A stretch of DNA of 64,000 bases. Origin: VXYL01 sp965208525 (GTDB lineage: Bacteria > Pseudomonadota > Gammaproteobacteria > Pseudomonadales > Azotimanducaceae). Where the stretch lies: assembly GCA_965208525.1 (NCBI GenBank), contig OZ242340.1:4402001-4466000 (forward strand), written 5' to 3'. Made by a program: the position numbers and the translations under genes. Of the stretch, positions 17,036-26,037 are shown piece after piece. The notes below the pieces were generated by a model. The model was not told the origin of the DNA, ran no database searches, and saw nothing but the letters and a program-made list of their open reading frames with translations. Every line of letters starts with the position of its first letter. Position 1 is the stretch's first letter.

Positions 17036-18436
17036 TCATCCGGTGAAGGTCGCGCGCCCGCCGGCGCTGTATTTGTTCAGCAGCTTGTGCAGATGCAGGC
17101 CTTCGAGCACGAACTCGACGGCGCTCGGCATAGCGGCCGGTTCAGAAACGAGGCCGGAGACCACTTCCGCCATGCCGGGAATCGACTCCATCACGGAGTC
17201 GTAGGACATCACCGCGGCACTCTCCCCAGTCTCGACGGAGAGGCCATCGCCAAACGAGAGCACAATGTTCTCAAGCTCGTTCACGTCCATCCGGCGGTCG
17301 AACACCGCCTTCACGGAGGCGGTGAGGATGCGCTCGACGATCTTGTCCTCCTGCCCCTCCTCCATCGCCTCGAACTCCACCTTGCCTTGCAGCGAGGGCA
17401 GCACGAAGGGCAGGTCCGAGATGCGCGGGATCACGTCGAGTTCGTTCAGGCGCAGGGCGCGGCGGAAGGCGTTGGCGAGCAGCGCCTCGTAGTTGGCGAC
17501 GGAAGCCCGCACGGAAACGCCGGAGCGCTGGTTGATGTCCGGCGAGGAGCGCGCCTGGCGGGTCATCTCGGCGACGATCTCCTTCATGTAGTCCGGCACG
17601 TGGACGCGGTAGTCGCTCATGTCGAGCGACGCCGCCTCCTGTTCCATGATGTCGATTTCCTGGCCGATCTCGTCCGGATAGTGGGTGCGCACTTGGGCGC
17701 CGTAGCGATCCTTCAGCGGCGTGATGATGCGGCCGCGGTTGGTGTAGTCCTCCGGGTTCGCCGTGGCGATGAGGAATACGTCGAGGGGCAGGCGCACCTT
17801 ATGGCCGCGAATCTGCACGTCGCGCTCCTCGAGCACGTTCAGGAGGCCTACCTGGATGCGCTCCGAGAGGTCTGGCAGCTCGTTGATCGCGAAAATCCCA
17901 CGATTCACCCGCGGCACGAGGCCGAAGTGGATGGTGAACTCGTCCGAGAGATAGCGACCCTCGGCCACCTTGATTGGGTCCACCTCGCCGATGAGGTCGG
18001 CGATGGTGATGTCGGGCGTCGCCAGCTTCTCGCCGTAGCGCTCTTCGCGATGCATCCAGCGGATGGGGGTTGCGTCGCCCTGCTCGGCGACGATGGCGCG
18101 GCCTTGGGCGGTGATGGGCGCGAACGGGTCTTCGGGAATCTCGGCGCCCTCGATCACGGGCGTGAACTCGTCAAGCAGGCTCGTGAGGCTGCGCACGATG
18201 CGCGACTTCGCCTGGCCGCGCTCGCCGAGCAGGATGACGTCCTGGCCGCCGAGGATGGCGTTGGTGATCTGCGGCAGCACCGTCTCGTCGTAGCCGACGA
18301 TGCCGGGGAACAGGGGCTCGCCAGCGCGAATCTTGGCGATGAGGTTCTGGCGCATCTCTGCCTTCACCGGCAGCATCTGGAAGCCGGATGCCTTGAGCTT
18401 CCCCAAGGTCTTCGCTTTCGCAGCTCTGGCAGCCAT
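17036..18436 (-). CDS. MoxR/magnesium-chelatase-type AAA+ ATPase
   Basis: A 466-residue AAA+ ATPase. The P-loop is GERGQAKSR (71-79), where Ala replaces the usual second Gly; Walker B is GIFAINELPDL; LIATANPEDYTNRGRI is the sensor 1 region. The C-terminal part resembles the lid of ChlI/BchI-type ATPases. It is co-directional with the VWA gene 90 bases downstream, and the pair should form one machine in which the ATPase drives the MIDAS protein. AAGGACA precedes the ATG at 18436. The divergent promoter region at 18437-18695 likely drives it. Confidence 0.9.
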   Translation of the reverse strand: MAARAAKAKTLGKLKASGFQMLPVKAEMRQNLIAKIRAGEPLFPGIVGYDETVLPQITNAILGGQDVILLGERGQAKSRIVRSLTSLLDEFTPVIEGAEIPEDPFAPITAQGRAIVAEQGDATPIRWMHREERYGEKLATPDITIADLIGEVDPIKVAEGRYLSDEFTIHFGLVPRVNRGIFAINELPDLSERIQVGLLNVLEERDVQIRGHKVRLPLDVFLIATANPEDYTNRGRIITPLKDRYGAQVRTHYPDEIGQEIDIMEQEAASLDMSDYRVHVPDYMKEIVAEMTRQARSSPDINQRSGVSVRASVANYEALLANAFRRALRLNELDVIPRISDLPFVLPSLQGKVEFEAMEEGQEDKIVERILTASVKAVFDRRMDVNELENIVLSFGDGLSVETGESAAVMSYDSVMESIPGMAEVVSGLVSEPAAMPSAVEFVLEGLHLHKLLNKYSAGGRATFTG

Positions 18437-18695
18437 AGCTCGAATTGTCCTTTTGTTCGGTTTTGCGCCTTCGCCGGCACCTTCGCAGAGTGTGGCTCAC
18501 CGGGCAACCGAAGCGCAAACGCCCATTCGGCTGTTCGCGAGCGGCTCCTGCCCATTCGCGTATTGCTCGGTCCGCCGGAGAGAGAGCTTCCCCGAGGCGC
18601 GAGGTGGGCTGGGCCGAGACCCCGAGCGCGAGGGGTTTGGCGGCACTTGCGCGGGGTTACACTGTTCAAGGGTCGCAGGCGAGTGTGGGACAAGC

Positions 18696-19523
18696 ATGAG
18701 TGAGGAGCGGGTGTATTGCTCGGACCTTTGCCTTGCGTCGGGCGAACCGATGCTGGGTACGGCCGTGCAGGTGGATGTCTGGCTGCTGCTTGAGTACCGC
18801 CCGGCCTGGCGTCGCAAGGCCGTGGAGGACAACGACCTGTCCCCGGAGATCCAGGCCTGGCTGCGCGAGCAGGTGGCGGCGTTCGAGGCAAAGGGCCGGA
18901 AGGTGCGCCCGCAACTGGTTCGCCGTCCGGGGCGCGACGACGCTGGGGTCACGTTATTTGTAGCCGAAGAAGGTGGCCTCGGCCGCCGCGAGGTGGAGGA
19001 CTACCGCGACCTTGCCGGTTTGGATCTGGCCTTGGCCGATTTGGAACCGGTGGCCCAGCCACACTACTTCGTCTGCACCAACGGCCAGCGCGACCTGTGC
19101 TGCGCCCGCTACGGCCTGCCGGCATGGACCCGTCTGCAGGAAGCCGTTGGCGACCGCGCTTGGCAGACTACCCACGTCGGCGGCCACCGCTTCGCCCCCA
19201 ATGTGCTCGTGCTGCCGCAAGGCGCACTCTATGGCCGCGTGACGGAAGATGCCGTGCCTGAGTTTGTGGAAGCTGTAGAGGCCGGCGAGCTAGCCACCGA
19301 GTTCCTCCGGGGCCGCAGCATGTGGCCCCCGGAAGCCCAGGCCGCAGAAGCGCTTTTGCAGGGCGCGAGCACGCTGAAAGAGGTGCAAGGCGAGGATGTG
19401 ACGTTCGCAACGGCGTCGGGCGATAAAACCGTGCGGGTTCAGCGCGCTTCGTCACCGTGGCAGATGATCCCGAGCTGCGGCGTGACAGAACCCGAGGACG
19501 TATTCCCGTTCGTGTCTGCGTAA
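18696..19523 (+). CDS. Sucrase/ferredoxin-like [2Fe-2S] thioredoxin-fold protein
   Basis: A 275-residue protein of the sucrase/ferredoxin-like family (PF06999 type). The C-terminal half contains CTNGQRDLCCARYGLPAW, with the cysteines expected to bind a [2Fe-2S] cluster, and THVGGHRFAPNVLVLPQG, a hallmark of the family. An earlier CSDLCLASGEPMLGTA gives additional cysteines at the N-terminus. It is likely a soluble electron carrier; family members are poorly characterised and sucrase activity should not be assumed. The chosen ATG at 18696 begins at the conserved N-terminus; the open frame upstream to 18300 overlaps the AAA+ gene antisense and is not credible. Confidence 0.85.
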   Translation: MSEERVYCSDLCLASGEPMLGTAVQVDVWLLLEYRPAWRRKAVEDNDLSPEIQAWLREQVAAFEAKGRKVRPQLVRRPGRDDAGVTLFVAEEGGLGRREVEDYRDLAGLDLALADLEPVAQPHYFVCTNGQRDLCCARYGLPAWTRLQEAVGDRAWQTTHVGGHRFAPNVLVLPQGALYGRVTEDAVPEFVEAVEAGELATEFLRGRSMWPPEAQAAEALLQGASTLKEVQGEDVTFATASGDKTVRVQRASSPWQMIPSCGVTEPEDVFPFVSA

Positions 19524-19579
19524 GGGCATGCGCCGAGGAGTGACCAGCCTCGCGGCGGATTGTTCCGAGGGATGGCCCC

Positions 19580-20422
19580 CTACGTCTTGGTCGAATTCGC
19601 GCGTACGAAACGTTCGACCGCCATGTTGAAGGCTTCGGTGGCGGTCATGTTGACGGCGTGGCCGGCATCCACGTCGACGATTTCGAGGTGGGGCATTTGT
19701 GCGGCGGCGAAGTCGCGGTTAGCAGCGAAGCGCTTCTCGAAGCGGCCGCAGACGAGGAGCGCCGGGCGAGTGTTTGCTCCGAGGTCGGATCGCACCGAGG
19801 CAGTCGGCATCATGTGTTCCATGGCCATGGCGATGCCTTCGGGGTCGATGCCTTCGGCGTCCGCAACCAACGCTTCGTAGGTTGCCGGCGGCAAGCGCTT
19901 GGCGCGGCGGGGATGCACGGCGATGCGGTCCAACGCTTCCCTGCCTCCATCCCGAATCCGCTTGGCATTCGCGGCCGCCGTTGCTTGCCAATCTCCAGTC
20001 AGGCTGCGCTCCGCGAAGGCAGAAGCCGAGTTGGTGAAGACGTGACCATGGAGTCGCTGCGGATGCGTGAGCGCATAGCGAATCGTCACCGTAGCGCCGA
20101 GCGAGTAGCCGCACACGAACCAGCGCTCGACCCCCAGATGTTCGCGAATCGCGTCGATAGATGTCGCATAGCTCCGGGTGTTGTAGAGAGCAGCGTCAGC
20201 GGGGCTCGGTGAACGCCCGTGTCCGTAGAGTTCCAGCGTCACCGGCTTGCAGAACCGAGACAATGCCTCGAGGTTCGGTCCCCACTGCGCCCGGCTCGAC
20301 AGGAAGCCGTGGACAAGCAGCAGATACGGCCCCGTTCCAGGATGCACGTCCCAACGCGGCGCGTCCGCGCCGATGGCTGGCGAGTCCTCGCTGTGGAGTC
20401 TTGCCCGCTCCGCGTCCGTCAC
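19580..20422 (-). CDS. Alpha/beta hydrolase
   Basis: A 280-residue alpha/beta-fold hydrolase. LLVHGFLSSRAQW is the oxyanion region, the nucleophile is S107 in GYSLGA, and H255 (DAGHAVN) is the catalytic histidine; the acid residue is not certain. The GTG start at 20422 overlaps the TGA of the upstream dehydrogenase by four bases (GTGA), so the two are translationally coupled and probably act in one pathway. The Ser, Gly and His motifs would fit an esterase, a C-C hydrolase or a lactonase; the substrate is unknown. Confidence 0.87.
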   Translation of the reverse strand: MTDAERARLHSEDSPAIGADAPRWDVHPGTGPYLLLVHGFLSSRAQWGPNLEALSRFCKPVTLELYGHGRSPSPADAALYNTRSYATSIDAIREHLGVERWFVCGYSLGATVTIRYALTHPQRLHGHVFTNSASAFAERSLTGDWQATAAANAKRIRDGGREALDRIAVHPRRAKRLPPATYEALVADAEGIDPEGIAMAMEHMMPTASVRSDLGANTRPALLVCGRFEKRFAANRDFAAAQMPHLEIVDVDAGHAVNMTATEAFNMAVERFVRANSTKT

Positions 20423-21489
20423 AGCGCCGCCGCTACCGCGTCACAGAACGACGTGGTGCTTGCCTCGCCGCCCTGATCCGGGGTTAGAGCGGTGCCCTCC
20501 GCATAGACCCGCTGCACCGCATCCTCAATGCGCCGCGCCTCGCGCTCGAAGCCCAGATGATCCAGCATCATGGTGGCCGACAGCAGCGCCGCCGTGGGGT
20601 TGATGATGTTGCGCCCGGCGATGTCCGGTGCGGTGCCGTGCGCGGGCTCGAAGTAGGCGTAGTCGTCGCCATAGCAGCCGCTTGGCGCGAGCCCCAGGCT
20701 GCCGAGCAGGCCACCTGCCGCATCGGAGAGGATGTCGCCGTAGAGGTTTGGCATCACCACCACGTCGAGTCGCTGCGGTTCGCGGATCAAGCGACAGGCA
20801 AAGTCGTCGACGATGAACGACTCGAACGCCACGTCGGTGTTCTGTTCGGCCACTTCCTCGGCCACTTCGAGAAAGAAGCCGTCGCTGCCGCGCAGCATGT
20901 TGTGCTTGGTGGCGCAGGTCACCTTGGGGGAGCGCGACGGGTCCTGCCGCCGTCTGCTGCGGGCGAGGTCGAAGGCGAAGCGAACAATGCGTTCGGTGCC
21001 GGCGCGGGTGATGGCCTTGATGGCGTAGCGACCTTCGCCAAGATCATGCACCGGGCGGCGGATCGTGCGCCCCGAGAGATTGAGCGGCGCAAGATCGCCG
21101 AGCGGCCCTTCGCAGCCGACATAGAGGTCTTCGAGGTTCTCCCGCACGATGGCGAAGTCGATGCCTTCGGGGTTGGCCAGCGGGCTCGCGCACCCGGGCA
21201 GATGCACGCAAGGCCGCACGTTGGCGAACGTGCCCTTGCCCCAGCGCAGGTATGTCAGCGCGGCGCCGGACTTGCCGCTGGTGGAACCGAAGAACGTCGT
21301 GTCCACCCGGTCGATCATCTCCCGCGCCTCGGCGGGGAAGATGTCGCCGGTTGCAGCCTCCGCTGCTTCCCCCACGACTGGATAGACGAACTCAAGCCCG
21401 ATGTTCAGCGACTTGAGGAAGCCCACCACCGGCTGCATCGCCTCTGGCGCAGCGTCGTCGCCCTCGATCACCGCAACAGTCTTCAGCAT
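20419..21489 (-). CDS. Isocitrate/isopropylmalate dehydrogenase family protein
   Basis: A 356-residue beta-decarboxylating dehydrogenase of the IPMDH/ICDH/tartrate dehydrogenase family, which oxidises a 2-hydroxyacid and removes CO2 using NAD(P) and Mg2+. RENLEDLYVG is the substrate-binding arginine loop, ATKHNML holds the catalytic lysine region, and NLYGDILSDAAGGLLGSLGL is the signature with the metal-binding aspartates. ATG at 21489 is preceded by GGAGGGGGTTG, which fixes the start. No leuA, leuC or leuD is nearby and a hydrolase is coupled downstream, so a role in leucine synthesis is doubtful. Confidence 0.87.
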   Translation of the reverse strand: MLKTVAVIEGDDAAPEAMQPVVGFLKSLNIGLEFVYPVVGEAAEAATGDIFPAEAREMIDRVDTTFFGSTSGKSGAALTYLRWGKGTFANVRPCVHLPGCASPLANPEGIDFAIVRENLEDLYVGCEGPLGDLAPLNLSGRTIRRPVHDLGEGRYAIKAITRAGTERIVRFAFDLARSRRRQDPSRSPKVTCATKHNMLRGSDGFFLEVAEEVAEQNTDVAFESFIVDDFACRLIREPQRLDVVVMPNLYGDILSDAAGGLLGSLGLAPSGCYGDDYAYFEPAHGTAPDIAGRNIINPTAALLSATMMLDHLGFEREARRIEDAVQRVYAEGTALTPDQGGEASTTSFCDAVAAAL

Positions 21490-21625
21490 CAACCCCCTCC
21501 TCCCCAACAAACCCGCAACTTTGCCCCATCCCCGCGGCTCCCGCCACCTCAAGCCGCAGGCAGCGCCCGTGCCCGGCTCGGAAGGCGTATGATCGGAGAT
21601 TCGGTCCGGCACGCGTGGAGGGGAC
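21490..21625. promoter_or_regulatory. Divergent promoter region
   Basis: This 136-base space separates the leftward dehydrogenase-hydrolase pair from the rightward aminoacylase gene and must hold both promoters. TATGAT at 21588-21593 is a plausible -10 for the rightward gene, but I see no matching -35. No clear operator is visible. Confidence 0.35.
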
Positions 21626-23323
21626 ATGCCTTACGACCTGGTGATTCGTGGCGGGACGGTCGTGGATGGCTCCGGGGCACCTCGCTTTCGGGCTGACGTT
21701 GCCGTCGCGGATGGCGCAATTGCCGCAGTGGGCCGGGTGCCGGAACGAGGCAGGCGCGAGCTTGATGCCGACGGGCATGTGGTGACGCCCGGCTTCGTCG
21801 ATGGCCACACGCACATGGATGCCCAGATCTTCTGGGATCAGCTTGGTTCCTGCTCCTGCTACCACGGCGTCACCAGCGTCGTCATGGGCAACTGCGGCTT
21901 CACCATCGCGCCCTGCCGTGAAGAGGATGCCGAGCTCGTCATCCGCAACCTTGAACGCGCCGAAGACATCTCCCGCGACGCCATGCTGGCCGGCATCAAG
22001 TGGTCTTGGGAGACATTCCCCGAGTTCCTCGACACCCTCGATGCACTGCCCAAGGGCATCAACTACGCTGGCTACATCGGCCACTCGGCGCTGCGCAACT
22101 ACGTCATGGGCGAGCGCGGCTTCACCGAAGCTCCCACGGACGACGAGTTGCAGACCATGTGCGACGCCGTGCAGGAAGCGGTGCGCGCCGGCGCAATGGG
22201 CTTCTCCACTTCGCGCACGCCCAATCACGTCACCGCCGACGACCGCCCTGTCGCCAGCCGCGCCGCGAGTTGGGACGAGGTGCGGGCCATCGTCCATGCC
22301 ATGGGACGCACCGGCCGCGGCATCTTCGAGATCGCCCAGGAAAACACCGGGCGCGACCCGGAATCCATCCGCGCCTACCACGAACGCATCCGCGACCTCG
22401 CCGTGGAATCCGGCGTGCCCCTCACCTGGGGCATGTTCGCCTCCCGCTTCGCGCCGGACCGCTGGCGGCCGTTCATGGATCTCCTGGACGAAACGGCCGA
22501 AGCCGGCGGGCGCATGTTCGCTCAGGTGCATTCGCGCCCGCTCAACACGTTGCTTTCGTTCAAGACCCAGCTTCCGTTCGACCGCTGGGACACCTGGCGC
22601 GACATCCGCGCCTTGCCGCTTGACGAACAGCAACGGGCCCTGCGCGACCCCGACACTAGGGCCAAGCTCGTGGAAGTGGCGAATGGCCCCGCTCCCGGCG
22701 GCAAGATTGTCGGCGTCGAGGCGCGTCCGCCGGACTACGACCATCTCTACATCATGGACGACATGCGCGGGGAGGATCGCCTCCTGCGCGACGTGGCCGC
22801 CGAGCGGGGCATGGACCCCGTGGACCTCATGATCGAGCTCAGCCTGCAGAAGAACCTCGGCCAGTTCTTCCGCCAGCCTGCCGCCAACGAGGATCAGGAT
22901 GCCGTGCTCGAACTCATGCAGCACCCGCGTTCGGTAGTGACGTTCTCCGACTCCGGCGCCCACGTCTCGCAGATCATGGACAGCTCCCTGCAGACCCATG
23001 TGCTGGCGCATTGGGTGCGGGAGAAGGAAGCGCTGACGCTGGAAGAGGCAGTGCGGCAGCTCTCCTTCAACAATGCCAGCCACTGGGGCATGTTCGATCG
23101 TGGTCTCGTGCGCGAAGGCATGAATGCCGACCTTCTGGTCTTCGACCCGGAAACGGTGGCGCCGGCGATGCCCGAAGTGGTGAACGACCTGCCCGCCGGT
23201 GCCAAGAGGCTCAAGCAGGTGGCCAAGGGAATCAAGAACACCATCGTCAACGGCGAAGTGTTTCTGGAAGACAACGAGCACACGGGGGCGACCGCGGGAC
23301 ACCTGTTCCGAGGCATCGCCTGA
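21626..23323 (+). CDS. D-aminoacylase-like amidohydrolase, paralogue
   Basis: A 565-residue amidohydrolase paralogous to the protein at 13076-14776. It shares the N-terminal LVIRGGTVVDGSGAP, the metal motif DGHTHMDAQ, VMGNCGFTIAP with the conserved cysteine, VTFSDSGAHVS with the catalytic Asp, and a C-terminal NDLPAGAKRLKQVAKG. GGAGGGGAC lies just before the ATG at 21626. The next gene, another amidohydrolase, starts 18 bases downstream, so the two probably share a transcript and act on the same or successive amides. Exact substrate unknown. Confidence 0.88.
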   Translation: MPYDLVIRGGTVVDGSGAPRFRADVAVADGAIAAVGRVPERGRRELDADGHVVTPGFVDGHTHMDAQIFWDQLGSCSCYHGVTSVVMGNCGFTIAPCREEDAELVIRNLERAEDISRDAMLAGIKWSWETFPEFLDTLDALPKGINYAGYIGHSALRNYVMGERGFTEAPTDDELQTMCDAVQEAVRAGAMGFSTSRTPNHVTADDRPVASRAASWDEVRAIVHAMGRTGRGIFEIAQENTGRDPESIRAYHERIRDLAVESGVPLTWGMFASRFAPDRWRPFMDLLDETAEAGGRMFAQVHSRPLNTLLSFKTQLPFDRWDTWRDIRALPLDEQQRALRDPDTRAKLVEVANGPAPGGKIVGVEARPPDYDHLYIMDDMRGEDRLLRDVAAERGMDPVDLMIELSLQKNLGQFFRQPAANEDQDAVLELMQHPRSVVTFSDSGAHVSQIMDSSLQTHVLAHWVREKEALTLEEAVRQLSFNNASHWGMFDRGLVREGMNADLLVFDPETVAPAMPEVVNDLPAGAKRLKQVAKGIKNTIVNGEVFLEDNEHTGATAGHLFRGIA

Positions 23324-23341
23324 ACACAGGGGAGACAAACC

Positions 23342-24775
23342 ATGAGCGAAGCAGCGAAACTCCGATCGAGTCTGGGCCATCCCGTCATCGACGCTGACGG
23401 CCACTGGCTCGAATACGCCCCGGTGGTGGGGCCGGCCATGCGCAAGATCGGCGGCGACGCCGCGGTGCGGGCGATGGAGATCAACGGCGAGCGAGTGCGC
23501 CGCTCCCTCGGCATGACGCCGGAGGAACGCCGCCGCGAGCACATTGCCCAGGAGTCCTTCTGGGGTGCGCCGACGAAGAACACCCGCGACCGCGCCACCG
23601 CCATGATGCCGCGCCTGCTCTACGAACGTCTCGACGAACTCGGCATCGATTTCAGCATCCTCTTTCCCACCATGGGGCTCGGCCTGCCGCGGGTGAACGA
23701 CGACGAAGCGCGCCTCGCGGCGTGCAGCGCATTCAATACCTACCAGGCCGAACTCTTCGAGCCCCTCAAGGACCGCATCACGCCAGCGGCGGTGATTCCC
23801 ATGCACACGCCGGACGAAGCCATCGCCGAGCTCGAACACGCGAGCGCACTGGGCCTCAAGGCGGTGATGCTGAACAGCATGATCGACCGCCCCATCGCCA
23901 AGGTGGCCGAAGACCGGCCGGACGCTTCAGACCTTGCCACCTGGTACGACATGATCGGCCTCGACAGCGTACATGACTACGACCCTGTGTGGGAGAAGTG
24001 CCGGGAACTCAAGGTCTCTCCCACCTTCCATCGGGGCTCGCGCGGCCGTGCCTTCCGCATGTCGCCGACGAACTTCTGCTACAACCACATCGGCCATTTC
24101 GCCGCCGCCTCCGAGGCCGTCTGCAAGGCCATCTTCCTGGGTGGCGTCACCCGCCGGTTCCCGGAGCTCAACTTCGGCTTCCTGGAGGGCGGCGTCGGCT
24201 TCGCCTGCCTCCTCTACGCAGACCTCATCGGCCACTGGAACATCCGCAACGGCAAGGCGCTCGAAGACACGAATCCCGCCAACCTCAAGCCGGATGTGCT
24301 CCTGGAACTGGCGCAGGAATACGGCCCGCCGGAAATGGTGGAGGCCATTCGTGCCGGCGCGGGAGTGAGCACCAACAACGGGCCGCAATCCACCGGCGGG
24401 ATCGACGAGCTTGACGACTACTCCGCCTGCGGCATCGACCAGGCGAGCGACATCAAGGACCTTTTCGTCGGCCCCTTCTACTTCGGCTGCGAGGCGGACG
24501 ACTCGAGCAACGCCTGGGCCTTCAACACCGACTGCAATCCCTTCGACGCCGAGATCAAGACCCTGTTCGGCTCCGACATCGGCCACTTCGACGTGCAGGA
24601 AATGGCAGGCGTGCTTCCGGAGGCTTGGGAGTTGGTGGAAGACGAACGCATCGACGAGGCGGGCTTCAAGCGGTTCGTGTTCGAAAACCCGGTGCATTTC
24701 TTCGGCGGCACCAACCCCAACTTCTTCGACGGCACACGGGTGGCGCAAGAGGCTGCAGCGGTGCTGTCTGCTTGA
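23342..24775 (+). CDS. Amidohydrolase-2 family metal-dependent hydrolase
   Basis: A 477-residue TIM-barrel hydrolase. It begins with PVIDADGHWLEY, the DxDxH-like metal-binding start of amidohydrolase-2 (PF04909) proteins such as decarboxylases and lactonases. Other conserved stretches are SILFPTMGLGL, PTFHRGSRG, FCYNHIGHF, GFLEGGVGF and a late FGSDIGHFD with Asp and His. The ATG at 23342 follows GGGGAGA. It lies 18 bases after the D-aminoacylase-like gene on the same strand. Hydrolase and decarboxylase chemistries are both possible. Confidence 0.85.
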   Translation: MSEAAKLRSSLGHPVIDADGHWLEYAPVVGPAMRKIGGDAAVRAMEINGERVRRSLGMTPEERRREHIAQESFWGAPTKNTRDRATAMMPRLLYERLDELGIDFSILFPTMGLGLPRVNDDEARLAACSAFNTYQAELFEPLKDRITPAAVIPMHTPDEAIAELEHASALGLKAVMLNSMIDRPIAKVAEDRPDASDLATWYDMIGLDSVHDYDPVWEKCRELKVSPTFHRGSRGRAFRMSPTNFCYNHIGHFAAASEAVCKAIFLGGVTRRFPELNFGFLEGGVGFACLLYADLIGHWNIRNGKALEDTNPANLKPDVLLELAQEYGPPEMVEAIRAGAGVSTNNGPQSTGGIDELDDYSACGIDQASDIKDLFVGPFYFGCEADDSSNAWAFNTDCNPFDAEIKTLFGSDIGHFDVQEMAGVLPEAWELVEDERIDEAGFKRFVFENPVHFFGGTNPNFFDGTRVAQEAAAVLSA

Positions 24776-24852
24776 CCGCCACTCCTTCGGATTCCGATCC
24801 GTCGAGTAAATCGCAAGCGTGCAAGGAACAGGCGGCGGCGCCACCTTCGCCA

Positions 24853-25010
24853 GGGCCCGTCACGCGAGGAGGAGGCTGGTTGGACTTCCGAGCCTTGGTT
24901 TCTTCGCCTTCGGCGCGAGGAGCGTGATGGACCGTCACTCCGAAGCACTTCTCACTGTGCCATCCGGCCCGCCCGGTGGTGTTGACTCGGCTTCGAGGCA
25001 CATCCTTGCA
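24853..25010 (+). repeat. Diverged ~160-bp dispersed repeat, copy 1
   Basis: This spacer segment aligns along its whole length with the reverse strand of 31293-31465. Shared blocks include GGAGGAGGCTGGTTG, CTTCGCCTTCGGCG, GAGGAGCGTGA, GCCATCCGGCC, GCTTCGAG and ACATCC. It fills most of the 280 bases between the amidohydrolase and kinase genes. No gene is supported there. Confidence 0.8.
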
Positions 25011-25055
25011 TGCGACCCTCCGCGCAGCGGCGCCCGCCGCTCGAGCCCTGCCTGA

Positions 25056-26030
25056 GTGGATGCCGAAACTCCGTACGCCGGGCTTTCACCGGAAGCGGTG
25101 CTCGACGCCATCGACGCGCTCGGCTTTCGCACCGACGGCACGCTGACGGCGCTCAACAGCTACGAGAACCGCGTCTATCAGGTGGGCCTCGAAGAGGAGG
25201 CGCCCATCATCGCCAAGTTCTACCGCCCGAATCGCTGGACGAACGAGGCGATCCTCGAAGAGCACGCCTTCACCCACGAGCTCTTGGAGATGGAGCTGCC
25301 TTGCGTGGCGCCTATGCTGTGCAGCGAACGCACGCTGTTCGAGCACGACGGCTATCGCTTCGCCCTGTTCCCGCGCCAGGCAGGGCACCCACCCAACGTC
25401 GAGGACTTCGACGTGCTCCAGGTTCTGGGCCATGCCCTGGGCCGGATGCACGCCGTGGGCGCGGTTAAGCCGTTCGAGCACCGCGTCGCCATCACCGTGG
25501 AGCGGCTCGGCTTCGAGGCCATGCGCGACCTTCTCGAGGGCGATTTCATTCCCGCCGAGATGCGCGACGCGTACGAAGCGGTAGCAAGCCAACTGCTCGA
25601 ACGCATCGAGCCCGTGATGAAGGCCACCACAGCGGCGCAGCGCATCCACGGCGACTGCCACCTCGGCAACCTGCTCTGGCGCTACGACGCGCCGAACTTC
25701 GTGGATTTCGACGACACCGCGATGGGCCCCGCCATTCAGGACCTGTGGATGCTGCTGTCTGGCGAGCGCGCCGAACGCAGCGGCCAGCTCTCCGAACTCG
25801 CCGAGGCGTACGACGAGTTCGCCTCGCTGGATGTGCGCGAAGTGGCCCTCATCGAAGCCCTAAGAACCCTGCGCATCATGCACCACGCGGCCTGGATCGG
25901 GCGCAGATGGAACGACCCCGCCTTCCCAGTCGCCTTCCCAAGCTTCAACACCTTGCGCTTCTGGTCCGACCACGTGCTGGCGTTGAAAGAGCAGCTAGCG
26001 GCGCTAGACGAACCCCCACTCGCCATCTGA
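25056..26030 (+). CDS. srkA: SrkA/YihE-type serine/threonine protein kinase
   Basis: A 324-residue kinase-like protein of the stress-response kinase A family, cytoplasmic, linked in E. coli to protection from stress-induced death. Conserved features are NSYENRVYQV in the N-lobe, K54 in IIAKFYRPNR, the catalytic loop RIHGD200CHLGN205LLW and FVDFDD (215-220) as the metal-binding DFG equivalent. Its length matches the family. The start is GTG at 25056, which puts LSPEAVLDAIDALG at the N-terminus as in homologues. It converges with the FAD oxidoreductase gene. Confidence 0.9.
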   Translation: MDAETPYAGLSPEAVLDAIDALGFRTDGTLTALNSYENRVYQVGLEEEAPIIAKFYRPNRWTNEAILEEHAFTHELLEMELPCVAPMLCSERTLFEHDGYRFALFPRQAGHPPNVEDFDVLQVLGHALGRMHAVGAVKPFEHRVAITVERLGFEAMRDLLEGDFIPAEMRDAYEAVASQLLERIEPVMKATTAAQRIHGDCHLGNLLWRYDAPNFVDFDDTAMGPAIQDLWMLLSGERAERSGQLSELAEAYDEFASLDVREVALIEALRTLRIMHHAAWIGRRWNDPAFPVAFPSFNTLRFWSDHVLALKEQLAALDEPPLAI

Positions 26031-26037
26031 GCGCACG

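Noticed and set aside
21392..23839. 815-codon open frame on the minus strand opposite the D-aminoacylase-like gene
   Set aside because: It is low-complexity Arg/Gly/His text typical of antisense to a GC-rich gene, with no domain and a clear real gene on the other strand.
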